64,000 nt of DNA from Alphaproteobacteria bacterium. Its GTDB lineage: Bacteria; Pseudomonadota; Alphaproteobacteria; Caulobacterales; Caulobacteraceae. The position numbers were made by a program, and so were the translations under genes. This document shows, piece after piece, positions 18,650 through 26,532 of this stretch. The stretch lies in NCBI GenBank assembly GCA_018820665.1, contig JAHJNW010000086.1:23055-87054 (forward strand), given 5' to 3'. Below the pieces are notes generated by a model. The model ran no database searches. It saw only the letters and a list, made by a program, of their open reading frames with translations, and had not been told where the DNA came from. How positions within the stretch are numbered: the first letter of the stretch is position 1; each line of letters starts with the position of its first letter.

Positions 18650-18696
18650 CCCGCATCCGTCGCATCGAGCCTGGACCACTCTGGACAGGCCACCTT

Positions 18697-18726
18697 GGGG
18701 GTCAGCTTCGGCTGGCCCCTTTTTTT
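18697..18726 (+). terminator. Strong rho-independent terminator
   Basis: ggggtcagc-ttcg-gctggcccc followed by TTTTTTT. Ends the parB transcription unit. Just upstream (18670-18688) lies 'ctggaccactctggacagg', similar to the 10-bp repeats at 22946. Confidence 0.9.
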
Positions 18727-18777
18727 GCCCTTGTGGGCCCTGGGTTGCGCGCGACGGGGCCGGTGTGCGAAAAGGCC

Positions 18778-18824
18778 CGCGCTGTCAGTCCGATCCCTGC
18801 ATCCCCCACCCCATGGATGCAGAG
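18778..18824 (+). promoter_or_regulatory. Shared upstream element, copy 1 (before the lytic transglycosylase)
   Basis: 'gctgtcagtccgatccctgc' continues into 'atccc(c)accccatggatgcag', forming a ctgcatcc/ggatgcag hairpin. The same block lies on the opposite strand at 29708-29751 in front of the Mrr-like gene. It probably marks a common promoter or operator. Confidence 0.6.
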
Positions 18825-19877
18825 ATGAAACAGAACCTTCTCGGCCGACCTTCGGCCTTCGCCATTGTCGCCTGCGCCGTATCGGCGCTCGCCTTGTCCG
18901 CCAGCGCTCACGGGCTTCGTTCTCATTCGGAGATCGAGGCGGCGGCGTTCGCGGCCGTGCGCGACGGCCCCGGGCTGGACCTCCTCACCGACCCCACGCC
19001 CACACTCGATATGCTCGCTGCGGATCCAGTGGCGCGCGCGATCCGCGCAGAGGCCGACGCCAGCCGGCTCGTCGGCCGGGCCCTGCCCCATGTGCCGACC
19101 GCTCCGGACGCCGCCGCTCCGCTCGATCCCCTGATTGCCGCCAAGGTCGCCTCGACCTTCGCCGCATTCTCGGAACCCGGCGCGACGCGGCCCGCCGCGC
19201 CGGTCCAGGCGTTCAGTTTCCAGCGCTACCTGTCTCGAGCAGCTCGCGCGCCCCGAACCCGCCGCGCTTCGTCGCGATCGTCGACGCCGGCGGCTCACGT
19301 CCAGTTCGCCATCCAGGCCGCGGCCGAGCGGTCGGGCGTATCGCACGGCTATCTGTGGCGGGCGGCCAAGCGGGAATCGTCATTTGACCCCTCGGCCAGG
19401 GCGGCGACGTCCACGGCGGCGGGCCTCTATCAGTTCATCGAAACGACCTGGTTGCTCACCGTGCGTCGCCACGGCGCATCCTATGGCCTCGGTCACCTCG
19501 CCTCTCAAATCCACCTTGACCGAAACGGCGAGCCCTTCGTGAACGACCGCGTCGTGCGCCGCCAGATCCTCGCGCTGCGCTATGACGCCCAGCTTTCCGC
19601 ATATCTCGCCGGCGAGTTCACGCGCGAGAACGCGAGCGCCCTGCGCTCCTACCTGCGTCGGCCGCCGCGCGACGGCGAGCTGTATATGGCCCACTTCCTC
19701 GGCTCCGGCGGAGCTGTAAGCCTCCTGCGCGCCAACGCGCATGATCCGGCCAGATCAGCGGCGGGGCTCTTCCCTCGCGCCGCCTCCGCAAACCCGAGCC
19801 TGTTCTATGCCGGCGGCCGTCCCCGCAGCGTCGCCAGCCTCAGGATGCTCCTCATCTCCAAAGGAGAGGCCGCCTAA
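18825..19877 (+). CDS. Secreted lytic transglycosylase
   Basis: 350 residues; start at the ATG at 18825 (an in-frame ATG at 18813 is also possible). Sec signal MKQNLLGRPSAFAIVACAVS with a following Ala-rich core. The SLT-type domain begins near residue 180: AAERSGVSHGYLWRAAKRES (catalytic Glu in KRESSFDP), then STAAGLYQFIETTWL, and MAHFLGSGGAVSLL. It cuts peptidoglycan to let the conjugation channel through the wall. Separate promoter region shared with the Mrr-like gene. Confidence 0.85.
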   Translation: MKQNLLGRPSAFAIVACAVSALALSASAHGLRSHSEIEAAAFAAVRDGPGLDLLTDPTPTLDMLAADPVARAIRAEADASRLVGRALPHVPTAPDAAAPLDPLIAAKVASTFAAFSEPGATRPAAPVQAFSFQRYLSRAARAPRTRRASSRSSTPAAHVQFAIQAAAERSGVSHGYLWRAAKRESSFDPSARAATSTAAGLYQFIETTWLLTVRRHGASYGLGHLASQIHLDRNGEPFVNDRVVRRQILALRYDAQLSAYLAGEFTRENASALRSYLRRPPRDGELYMAHFLGSGGAVSLLRANAHDPARSAAGLFPRAASANPSLFYAGGRPRSVASLRMLLISKGEAA

Positions 19878-20070
19878 CCGCAGTTTTCAGCGGAGTCGCA
19901 AGCTCGGACGTATGTCGTTGGATTCGCGGAATGCCTCTATATTGCGTCGGGCTCCGCGCGGCGCTAATGGTGATCCGCACGGGGCTGTTCGCAGTCCTCA
20001 TTTTCACATGTCCAGACACCGCCCCGGCCCTTGTTTCGGGGCGTAACTCACCGCATAGTGTGGGCGAGAG

Positions 20071-20448
20071 GTGCTGTTCGTGTCCGACAAAACCCACGCC
20101 AATGTTGCCGCCCGCCTTCCCCAAAGCGTCATCGCTGGGCTGAAGGCTGAACGGGAAGCCCTCGGCCTGCGATCAGTGTCGGCCGTTGTCGAGCGCCGCC
20201 TACAGCGTTGTGTCGCCAACGGTTTTGCCGCCGGCATCTCGCGCCAACCTCTGTCGGGAAGCCGCGTTGACCTCGCCTTCAAGCGGCATTTCGTCGATGC
20301 CCTCAAAGAAATCGCCAAAGACCAGCAGGCCGACCTGGGCTCGTTGATCTATTCGGCCACCGCAGATCTTCGGGCGCCTTCGCGCCTCGAAGGCGTGTCC
20401 ACGCGGTCACATCTCTCCGCCGACCTGAGCGGAGCGCGCGCCGCCTAG
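20071..20448 (+). CDS. Hypothetical small protein upstream of repC, possible RHH-type regulator
   Basis: 125 residues from a GTG preceded by GAGAG; GTG at 20080 is an alternative. The first 40 residues resemble a ribbon-helix-helix (NVAARLPQSVIAGLKAEREA, LGLRSVSAVVERRLQ), followed by a second helical segment. Lying just before the repC control region it could regulate replication. Spacer 19878-20070 shows no gene. Confidence 0.55.
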   Translation: MLFVSDKTHANVAARLPQSVIAGLKAEREALGLRSVSAVVERRLQRCVANGFAAGISRQPLSGSRVDLAFKRHFVDALKEIAKDQQADLGSLIYSATADLRAPSRLEGVSTRSHLSADLSGARAA

Positions 20449-20542
20449 CGGCCGCATACCCCTCGCCGGGGCCTTTCCAGGACTCAAACATACCGCCGAA
20501 TTGTAACTTGGCGTTAACCCATTCGGCCGCTCATTGCCCCTG

Positions 20543-20564
20543 TTTCCCAATTGCTGTTGGGAAA
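20543..20564. promoter_or_regulatory. Inverted repeat in the repC upstream region
   Basis: TTTCCCAA-TTGCTG-TTGGGAAA, 8-bp perfect arms, followed directly by TTGACG (20567-20572), a possible -35 box. A likely operator in front of the repC transcript. Confidence 0.45.
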
Positions 20565-20629
20565 ACTTGACGCGAATCGTGGGGCGCCGTCCCATGACCG
20601 CACCACCAAGCGAGTCGGAGGGGTCCAGA

Positions 20630-20699
20630 CAAAGAAAAACCGCCGTCCCCAGAGGGAACGGCGGGCGTGCTTCAAAAAAAGCAAGGGTCTAAATTGTGC
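20630..20699 (-). ncRNA. Predicted antisense ctRNA controlling repC
   Basis: On the minus strand a promoter TTGACG (20735-20730), 18-nt spacer and CATAAG (20711-20706) would start an RNA near 20699. It would end at a terminator with stem cgccgttccc/gggacggcgg and T-rich tail at 20664-20631, giving a transcript of about 65-70 nt. Size, position and orientation match the counter-transcribed RNA of repABC-type replicons, which pairs with the repC leader. The target strand has its own hairpin aagggt...accctt within this stretch. Confidence 0.65.
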
Positions 20700-20805
20700 A
20701 GAACCCTTATGCGCGCTCGCTCCCCCCATCGTCAAGACAAAAACGCCCTTTGAGGGCGACGGCGAAGCTTTGCCCGAAATCCCTCCCTGAATAAGGGAGC
20801 GACCG

Positions 20806-22209
20806 ATGCTCACGCATCATCAGGCCAGCGCGGGTGCGCGGGGCCTACGACCAGTCACGCCTGCCCATCGGCGGGCGGAGGATTACGCGCGCCAGTGGTC
20901 CGGTTTGCCGGATGGAGCGACCAAATCCAGTCTCCTCCGCCTCCTGGAGGACGTCCCTGCCCGCGCTATGGGCCTCAAACCCCGGGAACGGGCGTTCCTG
21001 CATCACCTGGTGAAGCTTCAGCCGGCGGAGTGCTTCAAACCCTCGGCGGCCTTGGCGGGGCTCGATCTGGATGCGGCTGGGCTCGCCCTCATCTCGACCT
21101 ACGCCGACGCCTATCTGATGGCGGATCTCGACGTCACTTGCCGCACCTTGGCTCGCTGGCGCGAGAAAACGAGCCGCCTGGGCTGGATCAGCTTCCGGGA
21201 CAGCCCCGATCGCACCCGCTACCGGATCGGCGCGGCGGACGCGCCCGAGGAGGCCTACGGCGTCGATCTCCGGCCCCTGATCGTCCGATACCGCGAACTG
21301 GAAGCCCTTCGCGACCAGGACCGCGTCGATCGCCACGAGCTGCGCACCCTGCGACGCACCCTCAGCTGCCGTTCAACACGCATTCGCAGCCTGCTTGCCG
21401 TCCTCCTCGCCAGCGAGGAACACGGCTTCGCCCAGACTGCTTTGCGCGCCATCGAGGCGGTTCGCCGCGGCAAGGATCTCGACATGGCCCGGATGGCCGT
21501 CGCCCAGGCCGACGCAGCCGTGGGACGCCTTGAAGCCCTGCTGGACCACCAGGTCTGGAGTTCTTCAGGGGTGACAGAAGAGTCCGGCGCGCCTGACAGA
21601 AACGGCGCCCAATTACTCCCTACTCAGCCTGGAAAAATTCTAATTAGTGAATCTTCTCTAGGTAGAGGGGCTCTCCGAGAGGAGTACGCGGCCTCGACGG
21701 AGCCAACACCGGCCGAAACCGACGCCCTGGACGAGGATGGCGAGGTCTTGTGGCAGTCATCCGCTACCTACGACGATGATCCTGCTGAGGATGACCAGGA
21801 TAGCGTGACCGTCATCGAAATCACACCCGTCTCAACGACCCGCCGACGTCCCCGGGTCAACGCCCCGGCCATAGGCGACATCATCATCGCCCTGCCCGAT
21901 ATCCTCGCCCAGAAGGACTTCCCCTTCACGCGCCATCCCATGTTCCCGACCGACGAGGCCCTTGTGGTGGCCTACGGGCAGTCCGCCGCGAGCCGTGTTG
22001 GGCTGACGAAGGAAGAGATCCGCCGCCATTCCGCCGGCGACGCCGGAGTTGCCTTCGCTGTGGCGGCGCTTTTGGCCGAGTTTACGGCGGACGTCCGCAA
22101 CCGGCGGGCCTACCTGCTCGGCCTGGTCGCGCGCCTCAACGATCCTCTTGTGACCGTCAATCTCTGGGCCAGCTGGAAACGTCTCGTCCGCGTATCCACA
22201 CCGGACTGA
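20806..22209 (+). CDS. repC: RepC-type plasmid replication initiator
   Basis: 467 residues, GGGAGCGACC before the ATG. The N-terminal DNA-binding region is typical of RepC: RRAEDYARQWSGLPDGATKS, LKPRERAFLHHLVKLQPAEC, then a winged-helix-like stretch (DVTCRTLARWREKTSRLGWI). The acidic linker (residues about 260-345) is followed by the C-terminal domain (FPTDEALVVAYGQSAASRVG, HSAGDAGVAFAVAALLAEFT, RRAYLLGLVARL). RepC acts in cis at an origin inside its own gene. No repA/repB precede it here; partition is supplied by a separate locus downstream. Length is within the usual 400-470. Confidence 0.85.
   Translation: MLTHHQASAGARGLRPVTPAHRRAEDYARQWSGLPDGATKSSLLRLLEDVPARAMGLKPRERAFLHHLVKLQPAECFKPSAALAGLDLDAAGLALISTYADAYLMADLDVTCRTLARWREKTSRLGWISFRDSPDRTRYRIGAADAPEEAYGVDLRPLIVRYRELEALRDQDRVDRHELRTLRRTLSCRSTRIRSLLAVLLASEEHGFAQTALRAIEAVRRGKDLDMARMAVAQADAAVGRLEALLDHQVWSSSGVTEESGAPDRNGAQLLPTQPGKILISESSLGRGALREEYAASTEPTPAETDALDEDGEVLWQSSATYDDDPAEDDQDSVTVIEITPVSTTRRRPRVNAPAIGDIIIALPDILAQKDFPFTRHPMFPTDEALVVAYGQSAASRVGLTKEEIRRHSAGDAGVAFAVAALLAEFTADVRNRRAYLLGLVARLNDPLVTVNLWASWKRLVRVSTPD
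21600..21668. promoter_or_regulatory. AT-rich segment in repC, candidate oriV
   Basis: A short stretch (…ggaaaaattctaattagtga…) is strikingly AT-rich against the GC-rich surroundings and lies between the two RepC domains. In repABC plasmids the replication origin is located in exactly such an AT-rich part of repC. Confidence 0.5.
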
Positions 22210-22269
22210 CTTCACTAAGATTCAACCTCCGGACGTCACACTGGCGTCCAAGTATTCGAGGGCGTGACC

Positions 22270-22944
22270 ATGACCTTCCCCGTCGTAGAGACCTTTGCCG
22301 ACTTCGACAGCCATGCGCGGCGAGCTGCGACCGCGCAGGACGCCAGTCGGGTTCTTGGCGGGCGGCCCGTCGAGTTCGCCAGCGAATACCTCTCGGGCCC
22401 GTGGCCGACGCTTGAAGGCTTCGATCAAGACGCCGCGCGCCTCGGCGTAGCCGAATTCGCCCGCCGCGTTCCTGTCATGGGGGGTTGGGTGGTCTCAGTG
22501 TCCTTTTGGCGGCCGCGCCCTGCCCTGCCCCGCGCTATGACGCCTAAACAGGCCCTGGCCGCCCTCTCCTGCCCTCCTACCGGTCCGGAAGGGCCACCGG
22601 ACGCCCGTACAGCCGCTGGCGAGACCTTTGGTCCCTCCGGTCGCCTGTATCGCTCCCTGGCGGCGCTTCGGCGCTCCAACGCCGCCGCGCTTGCCGCTGG
22701 CGTCATCCGGATCAGGCCGCTCGACGAGCGCTGGACGTTCGACATCCGTTTTACGCCGGCTCCGCCCGTCTCCAAGTCCGCTCGCCCGGGCAAGACGACC
22801 GTTCCGGCCGCATCGGCAACCCCTTCCTCGATCGTCCCGCCTATCTCGGACCTCGGCGCCAACGAGGTTCACGATCCCCTTGGCACTGACGTGGTCTTGG
22901 TTGACGATGAGGGCGACGGGATTCGCGTCAGGGCTTCTGCCTAG
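22270..22944 (+). CDS. Hypothetical protein between repC and the partition locus
   Basis: 224 residues from the ATG at 22270 (the track GTG at 22264 is two codons upstream). No motif recognised. The middle is Pro-rich, with a helical patch RLYRSLAALRRSNAAALAAG, and the C-terminal tail is acidic. Its stop directly abuts the repeat array. Possibly a replication or partition accessory protein; this is context only. Confidence 0.55.
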   Translation: MTFPVVETFADFDSHARRAATAQDASRVLGGRPVEFASEYLSGPWPTLEGFDQDAARLGVAEFARRVPVMGGWVVSVSFWRPRPALPRAMTPKQALAALSCPPTGPEGPPDARTAAGETFGPSGRLYRSLAALRRSNAAALAAGVIRIRPLDERWTFDIRFTPAPPVSKSARPGKTTVPAASATPSSIVPPISDLGANEVHDPLGTDVVLVDDEGDGIRVRASA

Positions 22945-22945
22945 C

Positions 22946-22985
22946 CTAGACCACTCTAGACCACTCTAGACCTGTCTAGACTGGT
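22946..22985. repeat. Four tandem 10-bp repeats CTAGACCNNT
   Basis: CTAGACCACT, CTAGACCACT, CTAGACCTGT, CTAGACTGGT in direct tandem, directly after the previous stop codon and directly before the 9-bp array. A probable binding array for the RHH partition protein or an additional regulator; a single related copy is at 18670. Confidence 0.7.
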
Positions 22986-23167
22986 CCGTGGCCTCCGGGG
23001 TTGTCCGTGCCATCCGTCGCCCGCCGTGTGGTCCGTGTTCTCCGTTGTTTGCCGTGCCCTCCGGGCCGTCCGTGCCCTCCGGGCCGTCCGTGCCCTCCGG
23101 GTTATCCGTCACCTCCGTGACTTCCGTCGCGTCCGTGGTGTCCGTCTTGTCCGTGGGGGCCGTGTGG
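22983..23167. repeat. About 20 direct repeats of a 9-bp unit, probable plasmid centromere
   Basis: Twenty (T/G)CCG(T/G) cores; the last 13 are spaced exactly 9 bp, the first seven 9-10 bp. The array ends about 60 bp before parA. This arrangement of many short direct repeats upstream of a short ParA and a small RHH protein is the layout of type Ib partition loci. The repeats leave a frame open, which makes the track ORF starting at 22988 too long. Confidence 0.8.
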
Positions 23168-23227
23168 TGTAGGGTCTCCGGATGCCACGGCGCGTCCGTG
23201 CTCACCGGACGCTCGGGAGGGAGCCTC

Positions 23228-23992
23228 ATGCCGAACATCATCTTCGCCAACACCAAGGGCGGCAGTGGAAAGACCACGGCCGCTTTGACCCTGACCTCGG
23301 AGCTTCTCGCCGCAGGAGCCCACGTGGCGCTCCTGGAAGGCGATCCGAACCGTCCGCTGGCGCGCTGGGCCGAACGCCGGGGCGCGCCGGTTATCGACGG
23401 ACCAAAGACTCGAGTGGGCAGCGCGGCCGACGCCGCCGTCGCGATCCGCGAAGCAGCCGGCGACAGCAAGCTGCTGGTCATCACCACGGACAATGATGAC
23501 GAGGCCGTCCTTGACTGGCTTCAGGCCGCGCAGGGCTGGGGAACCTTCGTCATTGCCGATCCGGAGGGGAGCCCGAACCAATGGCTCGCCCAGGTCATCT
23601 CCCAAGCCCATCTGGTTCTTGTGCCGTTCGCGCCCACGACGTTGGACGCCAATCAGGTCGCTCGCACCATCCGGCAGATCAATCAGACGGAACGGATCTC
23701 CAGCAAAGCCATCCCGCACCGGATCGTCATCACCCGGGCGAACCCCGGCGCCGTCATGACCCGCGACGAACGGGACATCCGCAAGTCGCTCCTGGAGAAC
23801 GCCTTGCCGTTGATGGACGTCTCCCTGGCCGACCGGCCTGCTTTCCGGGGCATGTTCAAACACGATGCCCTGCTGAGCGAGTTGACCCCCGACCAGGTGG
23901 GCGGTCTGCCGCAGGCGCGCAGCAATGCCGCCGCCTTCGCGGAAGAAATCATCGAAATCCTCCGCCAGCCCGCCGCACAGAAAGCCGCATGA
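23228..23992 (+). CDS. parA: ParA-family partition ATPase
   Basis: 254 residues from the ATG at 23228 with GGGAGGGA upstream; the track start at 22988 reads through the repeat array and is rejected. Deviant Walker A NTKGGSGKTT at residues 8-17, Walker A' region HVALLEGDPN, and FVIADPEGSPN as the motif-3 region. Short ParA without the N-terminal HTH domain, as in type Ib systems (ParF/Delta-like). It should move plasmid copies over the nucleoid together with the downstream RHH protein, with which it overlaps by 4 nt (ATGA). Confidence 0.9.
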   Translation: MPNIIFANTKGGSGKTTAALTLTSELLAAGAHVALLEGDPNRPLARWAERRGAPVIDGPKTRVGSAADAAVAIREAAGDSKLLVITTDNDDEAVLDWLQAAQGWGTFVIADPEGSPNQWLAQVISQAHLVLVPFAPTTLDANQVARTIRQINQTERISSKAIPHRIVITRANPGAVMTRDERDIRKSLLENALPLMDVSLADRPAFRGMFKHDALLSELTPDQVGGLPQARSNAAAFAEEIIEILRQPAAQKAA

Positions 23993-24387
23993 TGACCAAG
24001 TCCAGCGACGCATTCGGATTCGAGGCGATCGGCGAGGAGCGCAAGGGCCTCGATCTGTCGGATTTCACGCGCTCGCCAGGGGCGCCGATCGACAGGCCTG
24101 CGGCCGAGGCCGCCCGGGAAGTCGCCGACGCGGCCGGGTTTCAGTCGCGCGGCAAACCTGCATCGCCGCGCCGCGCGGGGCAGGGGAGGGCCAACCCTCC
24201 CGGAAAGGTCAAGATCAGCGATCTGATAGGCCGGCCCGATGTCCCCGACGAACCTCGCGCCCAGCTGAACATGATGGCCCCGGCGAGCCTTATCGTGCGG
24301 TTCAAGAAGATCGAGCACGAACGGGGCGTCAGGGCGTGGGAAGTGCTGAAGGCCGCCTTGGACGCGCTCGAAGGGCCTGAGCAGTGA
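23989..24387 (+). CDS. Small RHH centromere-binding partition protein candidate
   Basis: 132 residues from the ATG at 23989 overlapping the parA stop; the longer track ORF 23581-24387 is an artefact. Residues 1-85 are polar and probably flexible (a ParA-stimulating N-tail). Residues 90-132 fit a ribbon-helix-helix: RAQLNMMAPASLIVRFKKIE, then HERGVRAWEVLKAALDAL. Size, fold and coupling to parA match ParG/Omega-type proteins; it should bind the 9-bp array. Confidence 0.72.
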   Translation: MMTKSSDAFGFEAIGEERKGLDLSDFTRSPGAPIDRPAAEAAREVADAAGFQSRGKPASPRRAGQGRANPPGKVKISDLIGRPDVPDEPRAQLNMMAPASLIVRFKKIEHERGVRAWEVLKAALDALEGPEQ

Positions 24388-24599
24388 GGGACCGCCTTCA
24401 CCAGCTCAACGACCACGAACTGTCTGAGGTTCTGGCCGCCCTCGCGGCCTGGCAGTTTCCGGGCGGTTTCACCGACGAACAGCTTCAGGAAATCGCTACT
24501 GACGGCGGACGCTACGCCCGAATGGACACGCGCGGCCTTCAGGCCATCATCGACCGGCTCAACCGCGAGGGTGAACCGGTCCAGTCTCGGCCGGCATAA
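24384..24599 (+). CDS. Small hypothetical protein coupled to the partition operon
   Basis: 71 residues from a GTG that overlaps the previous stop (GTGA). Predicted all-helical (HELSEVLAALAAWQFPGGFT, RGLQAIIDRLNREG). No family recognised; third gene of the par operon by spacing. Confidence 0.55.
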   Translation: MRDRLHQLNDHELSEVLAALAAWQFPGGFTDEQLQEIATDGGRYARMDTRGLQAIIDRLNREGEPVQSRPA

Positions 24600-24624
24600 C
24601 CGGCTGTCCCGGTCGGAGGTAGTG

Positions 24625-24903
24625 ATGGACAAGCGGCGCATCGCTGCCGAACTGCACAATCTCTTTGGCGACGACCTGGACAGCCGGTTATCGGCGGCCA
24701 AGGTCGCGAACAATCTTTGCGCCCGTAGCCCTCTCGTAAATCGCGCCTCCGCGACGGAAGCCGCATTTGCGCGGATGTGGGATTACGAAGCCAGTGGGCT
24801 TGTTGAGAACTGTCCTGGCCCCCGTGGAGGCGCTGGTTGGAAGCTCACGTCCAAGGGCACGGCGCTGCTAATGACCCGCGCATCAACCCCACATGCCGGA
24901 TAG
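24625..24903 (+). CDS. Small winged-helix-like hypothetical protein
   Basis: 92 residues from the ATG at 24625 with a good GGAGG. Helix-rich with a final beta-hairpin-like part (GAGWKLTSKGTALLMTRA), the pattern of small winged-helix regulators. Ends 2 nt before the convergent nuclease gene. Function inferred only weakly. Confidence 0.55.
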   Translation: MDKRRIAAELHNLFGDDLDSRLSAAKVANNLCARSPLVNRASATEAAFARMWDYEASGLVENCPGPRGGAGWKLTSKGTALLMTRASTPHAG

Positions 24904-24905
24904 CC

Positions 24906-25484
24906 CTAAAGTCGGTTGAGAGACCGGCCGCAGGGCCGCCGCGTTTCCACGCCCATGACGTCGCTCGTGAAGTCGCCCTGCCGGCGATAGGCGCTCGGGC
25001 GGGCGAAGGAGCCCGCCCAGAGGCCCAGACGCGCCTCACAGGCCCGCATGGCGCTGCTGCGGTAGTTTCCCACGAAGAAGGGAACGGCCAGCCCTCTGGA
25101 CGTCAGCCAGTCCGCCAGATCCACGCCCCGCACCGTGCAGCGCACGACGGCCCGGTCCTCATGGTTCAGCGCCCGGGCCGGGTTCCAGTCGCGGTAGTCG
25201 CAACGCACCTGGTCGCGCCCGATGTAGGTCCGGAGCGCCTCGGCGACATGCTCTCCGCACAGGAACGCCTGGCCATTGCGCAGGCACTGTTGCCGGATCT
25301 CGGGCGCGTCCACGCCCCACAGCCGTAGCCGATCATTGCCGATCGCCAAGGTGTCGCCGTCGACGACGCGGGCCCGGCCGACATAGGTCGCGCGCCTTTC
25401 CGTAGCGGCCGCGGCGCTGGCCAGGGCGATGGAGAAGCCGACCGCGATCGTGGCGGCCCAGAAGACGACGGGGAGATTGCGCAT
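24906..25484 (-). CDS. Secreted staphylococcal-nuclease-like (thermonuclease) protein
   Basis: 192 residues. Signal peptide LPVVFWAATIAVGFSIALAS, then the SNase fold: ARVVDGDTLAIGNDRLRLWG, VDAPEIRQ, and the C-terminal GLAVPFFVGNYRSSAMRACE with A-x-x-A-R-x-G-x-W (EARLGLWAG). Ca-dependent nuclease, probably periplasmic. Last gene of a four-gene minus-strand operon 26957-24906 with overlapping stops and starts. Confidence 0.85.
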   Translation of the reverse strand: MRNLPVVFWAATIAVGFSIALASAAAATERRATYVGRARVVDGDTLAIGNDRLRLWGVDAPEIRQQCLRNGQAFLCGEHVAEALRTYIGRDQVRCDYRDWNPARALNHEDRAVVRCTVRGVDLADWLTSRGLAVPFFVGNYRSSAMRACEARLGLWAGSFARPSAYRRQGDFTSDVMGVETRRPCGRSLNRL

Positions 25485-25939
25485 TATCGGGTCTCGGTGA
25501 TTTCAGGCAGGGCAGGGGAGCGGGCTTCAGGCGTTGGAAGGACGACGAGGGCGGTCAGCAGGACCCCCACCATCCATGTCGCGGCCGCGAACCAGACGAT
25601 GCGCTTGCGGCGCTTGGACGCCGCGCTGCGCTGGCGCCCTTCAATGGCGTCGTGGATCCAGCTGAGGTAGCCCAACACGCCGGCGGAAAAAAACGACAGG
25701 CACGCCAGCGTCAGGACCGTGGAGGCGCCCAGGAGCGGGGGGACGATCACCGCTGCGCCAGAGATCAGCGCCACCCGCAACAGGAATCGGGAAAGGCGCT
25801 GAATGGCCCCTGACTGGCCCACCAGGCCCGCCCTGACCCTCGGCGGAATGATCCGCCGCCAACCCAGGTGATCGCGCCCTGAGCGGCTTCCCCAGGGCCC
25901 GGCATCGCCTTCGGCCTGCAGCTGTCTCTTTCCGAACAT
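25484..25939 (-). CDS. Hypothetical membrane protein
   Basis: 151 residues from the ATG at 25939 (an ATG four codons earlier is possible). Hydrophobic segments at VALISGAAVIVPPLLGASTV, LTLACLSFFSAGVLGYLSWI and IVWFAAATWMVGVLLTALVV, that is three TM helices. Starts with TGATG coupling to the gene before and overlaps the nuclease start by one base. Confidence 0.6.
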   Translation of the reverse strand: MFGKRQLQAEGDAGPWGSRSGRDHLGWRRIIPPRVRAGLVGQSGAIQRLSRFLLRVALISGAAVIVPPLLGASTVLTLACLSFFSAGVLGYLSWIHDAIEGRQRSAASKRRKRIVWFAAATWMVGVLLTALVVLPTPEARSPALPEITETR

Positions 25940-26532
25940 CAGCCGCCCCACACCGGGGGCAAAGCGACGGATCTCGGGCGCGAGGCGCGGAGTATCTCGA
26001 GCTTCGTCGGAAGCGGCATGGGTCCGCGCTCGAGGAGAACCTCGCAGATCATCTCCATGAACCTGAGCTTGCCGAACGCCAGCTGGCCGGCCGCGCCGAC
26101 CGCTGTCGTCGACGGCGAGACGTCGAGGGTCGCCGCCAGTTGCCGCAGTTCGTAGATGTGCAGAAGGCTGAGCAGATCGGACACGCCCGGCTTGCCGATC
26201 GTCGCCGGCATCGCCAGCGCCGGCACAATACCGGGCTTCGCCACCCGGAAGCCCACATGAAGGGGCAGGCAGCCTCGCAGCTCACCCACGGCCGCCGGCG
26301 TCGAGAGAACCCAGATTTCCGCCAGATACGCCTTGGCGGCCGTCACCAGATGGACCAGGGCGCTCCGATCGGAGGCCGCGTTCCAGAAGAAGATCCCGCA
26401 GATCCGGCCATCCTCGATCACCGCGAGGTCTACCTTGCCCCCACACGGCAGACGCAGGTCCCGCATCGTCCTGCAGTGGGGCCGTTCATTCTCCAGCCAG
26501 ACATAGGCCGCATCGATCAGATAGCCGGTCAT
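25939..26532 (-). CDS. Hypothetical protein, possible nuclease-like core
   Basis: 197 residues. The segment GGKVDLAVIEDGRICGIFFW looks like the core of a PD-(D/E)XK-like fold (D-L-A-V then an acidic strand), but the Lys position is not convincing. The C-terminal half resembles a winged-helix (GVSDLLSLLHIYELRQLAAT). I do not assign a function. Coupled to both neighbours by 1-4 nt overlaps. Confidence 0.5.
   Translation of the reverse strand: MTGYLIDAAYVWLENERPHCRTMRDLRLPCGGKVDLAVIEDGRICGIFFWNAASDRSALVHLVTAAKAYLAEIWVLSTPAAVGELRGCLPLHVGFRVAKPGIVPALAMPATIGKPGVSDLLSLLHIYELRQLAATLDVSPSTTAVGAAGQLAFGKLRFMEMICEVLLERGPMPLPTKLEILRASRPRSVALPPVWGG

Noticed and set aside
22946-23167. CRISPR array
   Set aside because: Repeat units are 9-10 bp in direct contact without spacers, and no cas genes are present.
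22988-23227. N-terminal extension of ParA (PSGPSVPSGPS-like repeats)
   Set aside because: This is the 9-bp repeat array read in an open frame; ParA homology begins at MPNIIFANTKGG with its own ribosome site at 23228.
24837-25328. 163-residue plus-strand ORF opposite the thermonuclease
   Set aside because: The SNase motifs and signal peptide are on the minus strand; codon bias favours that frame.
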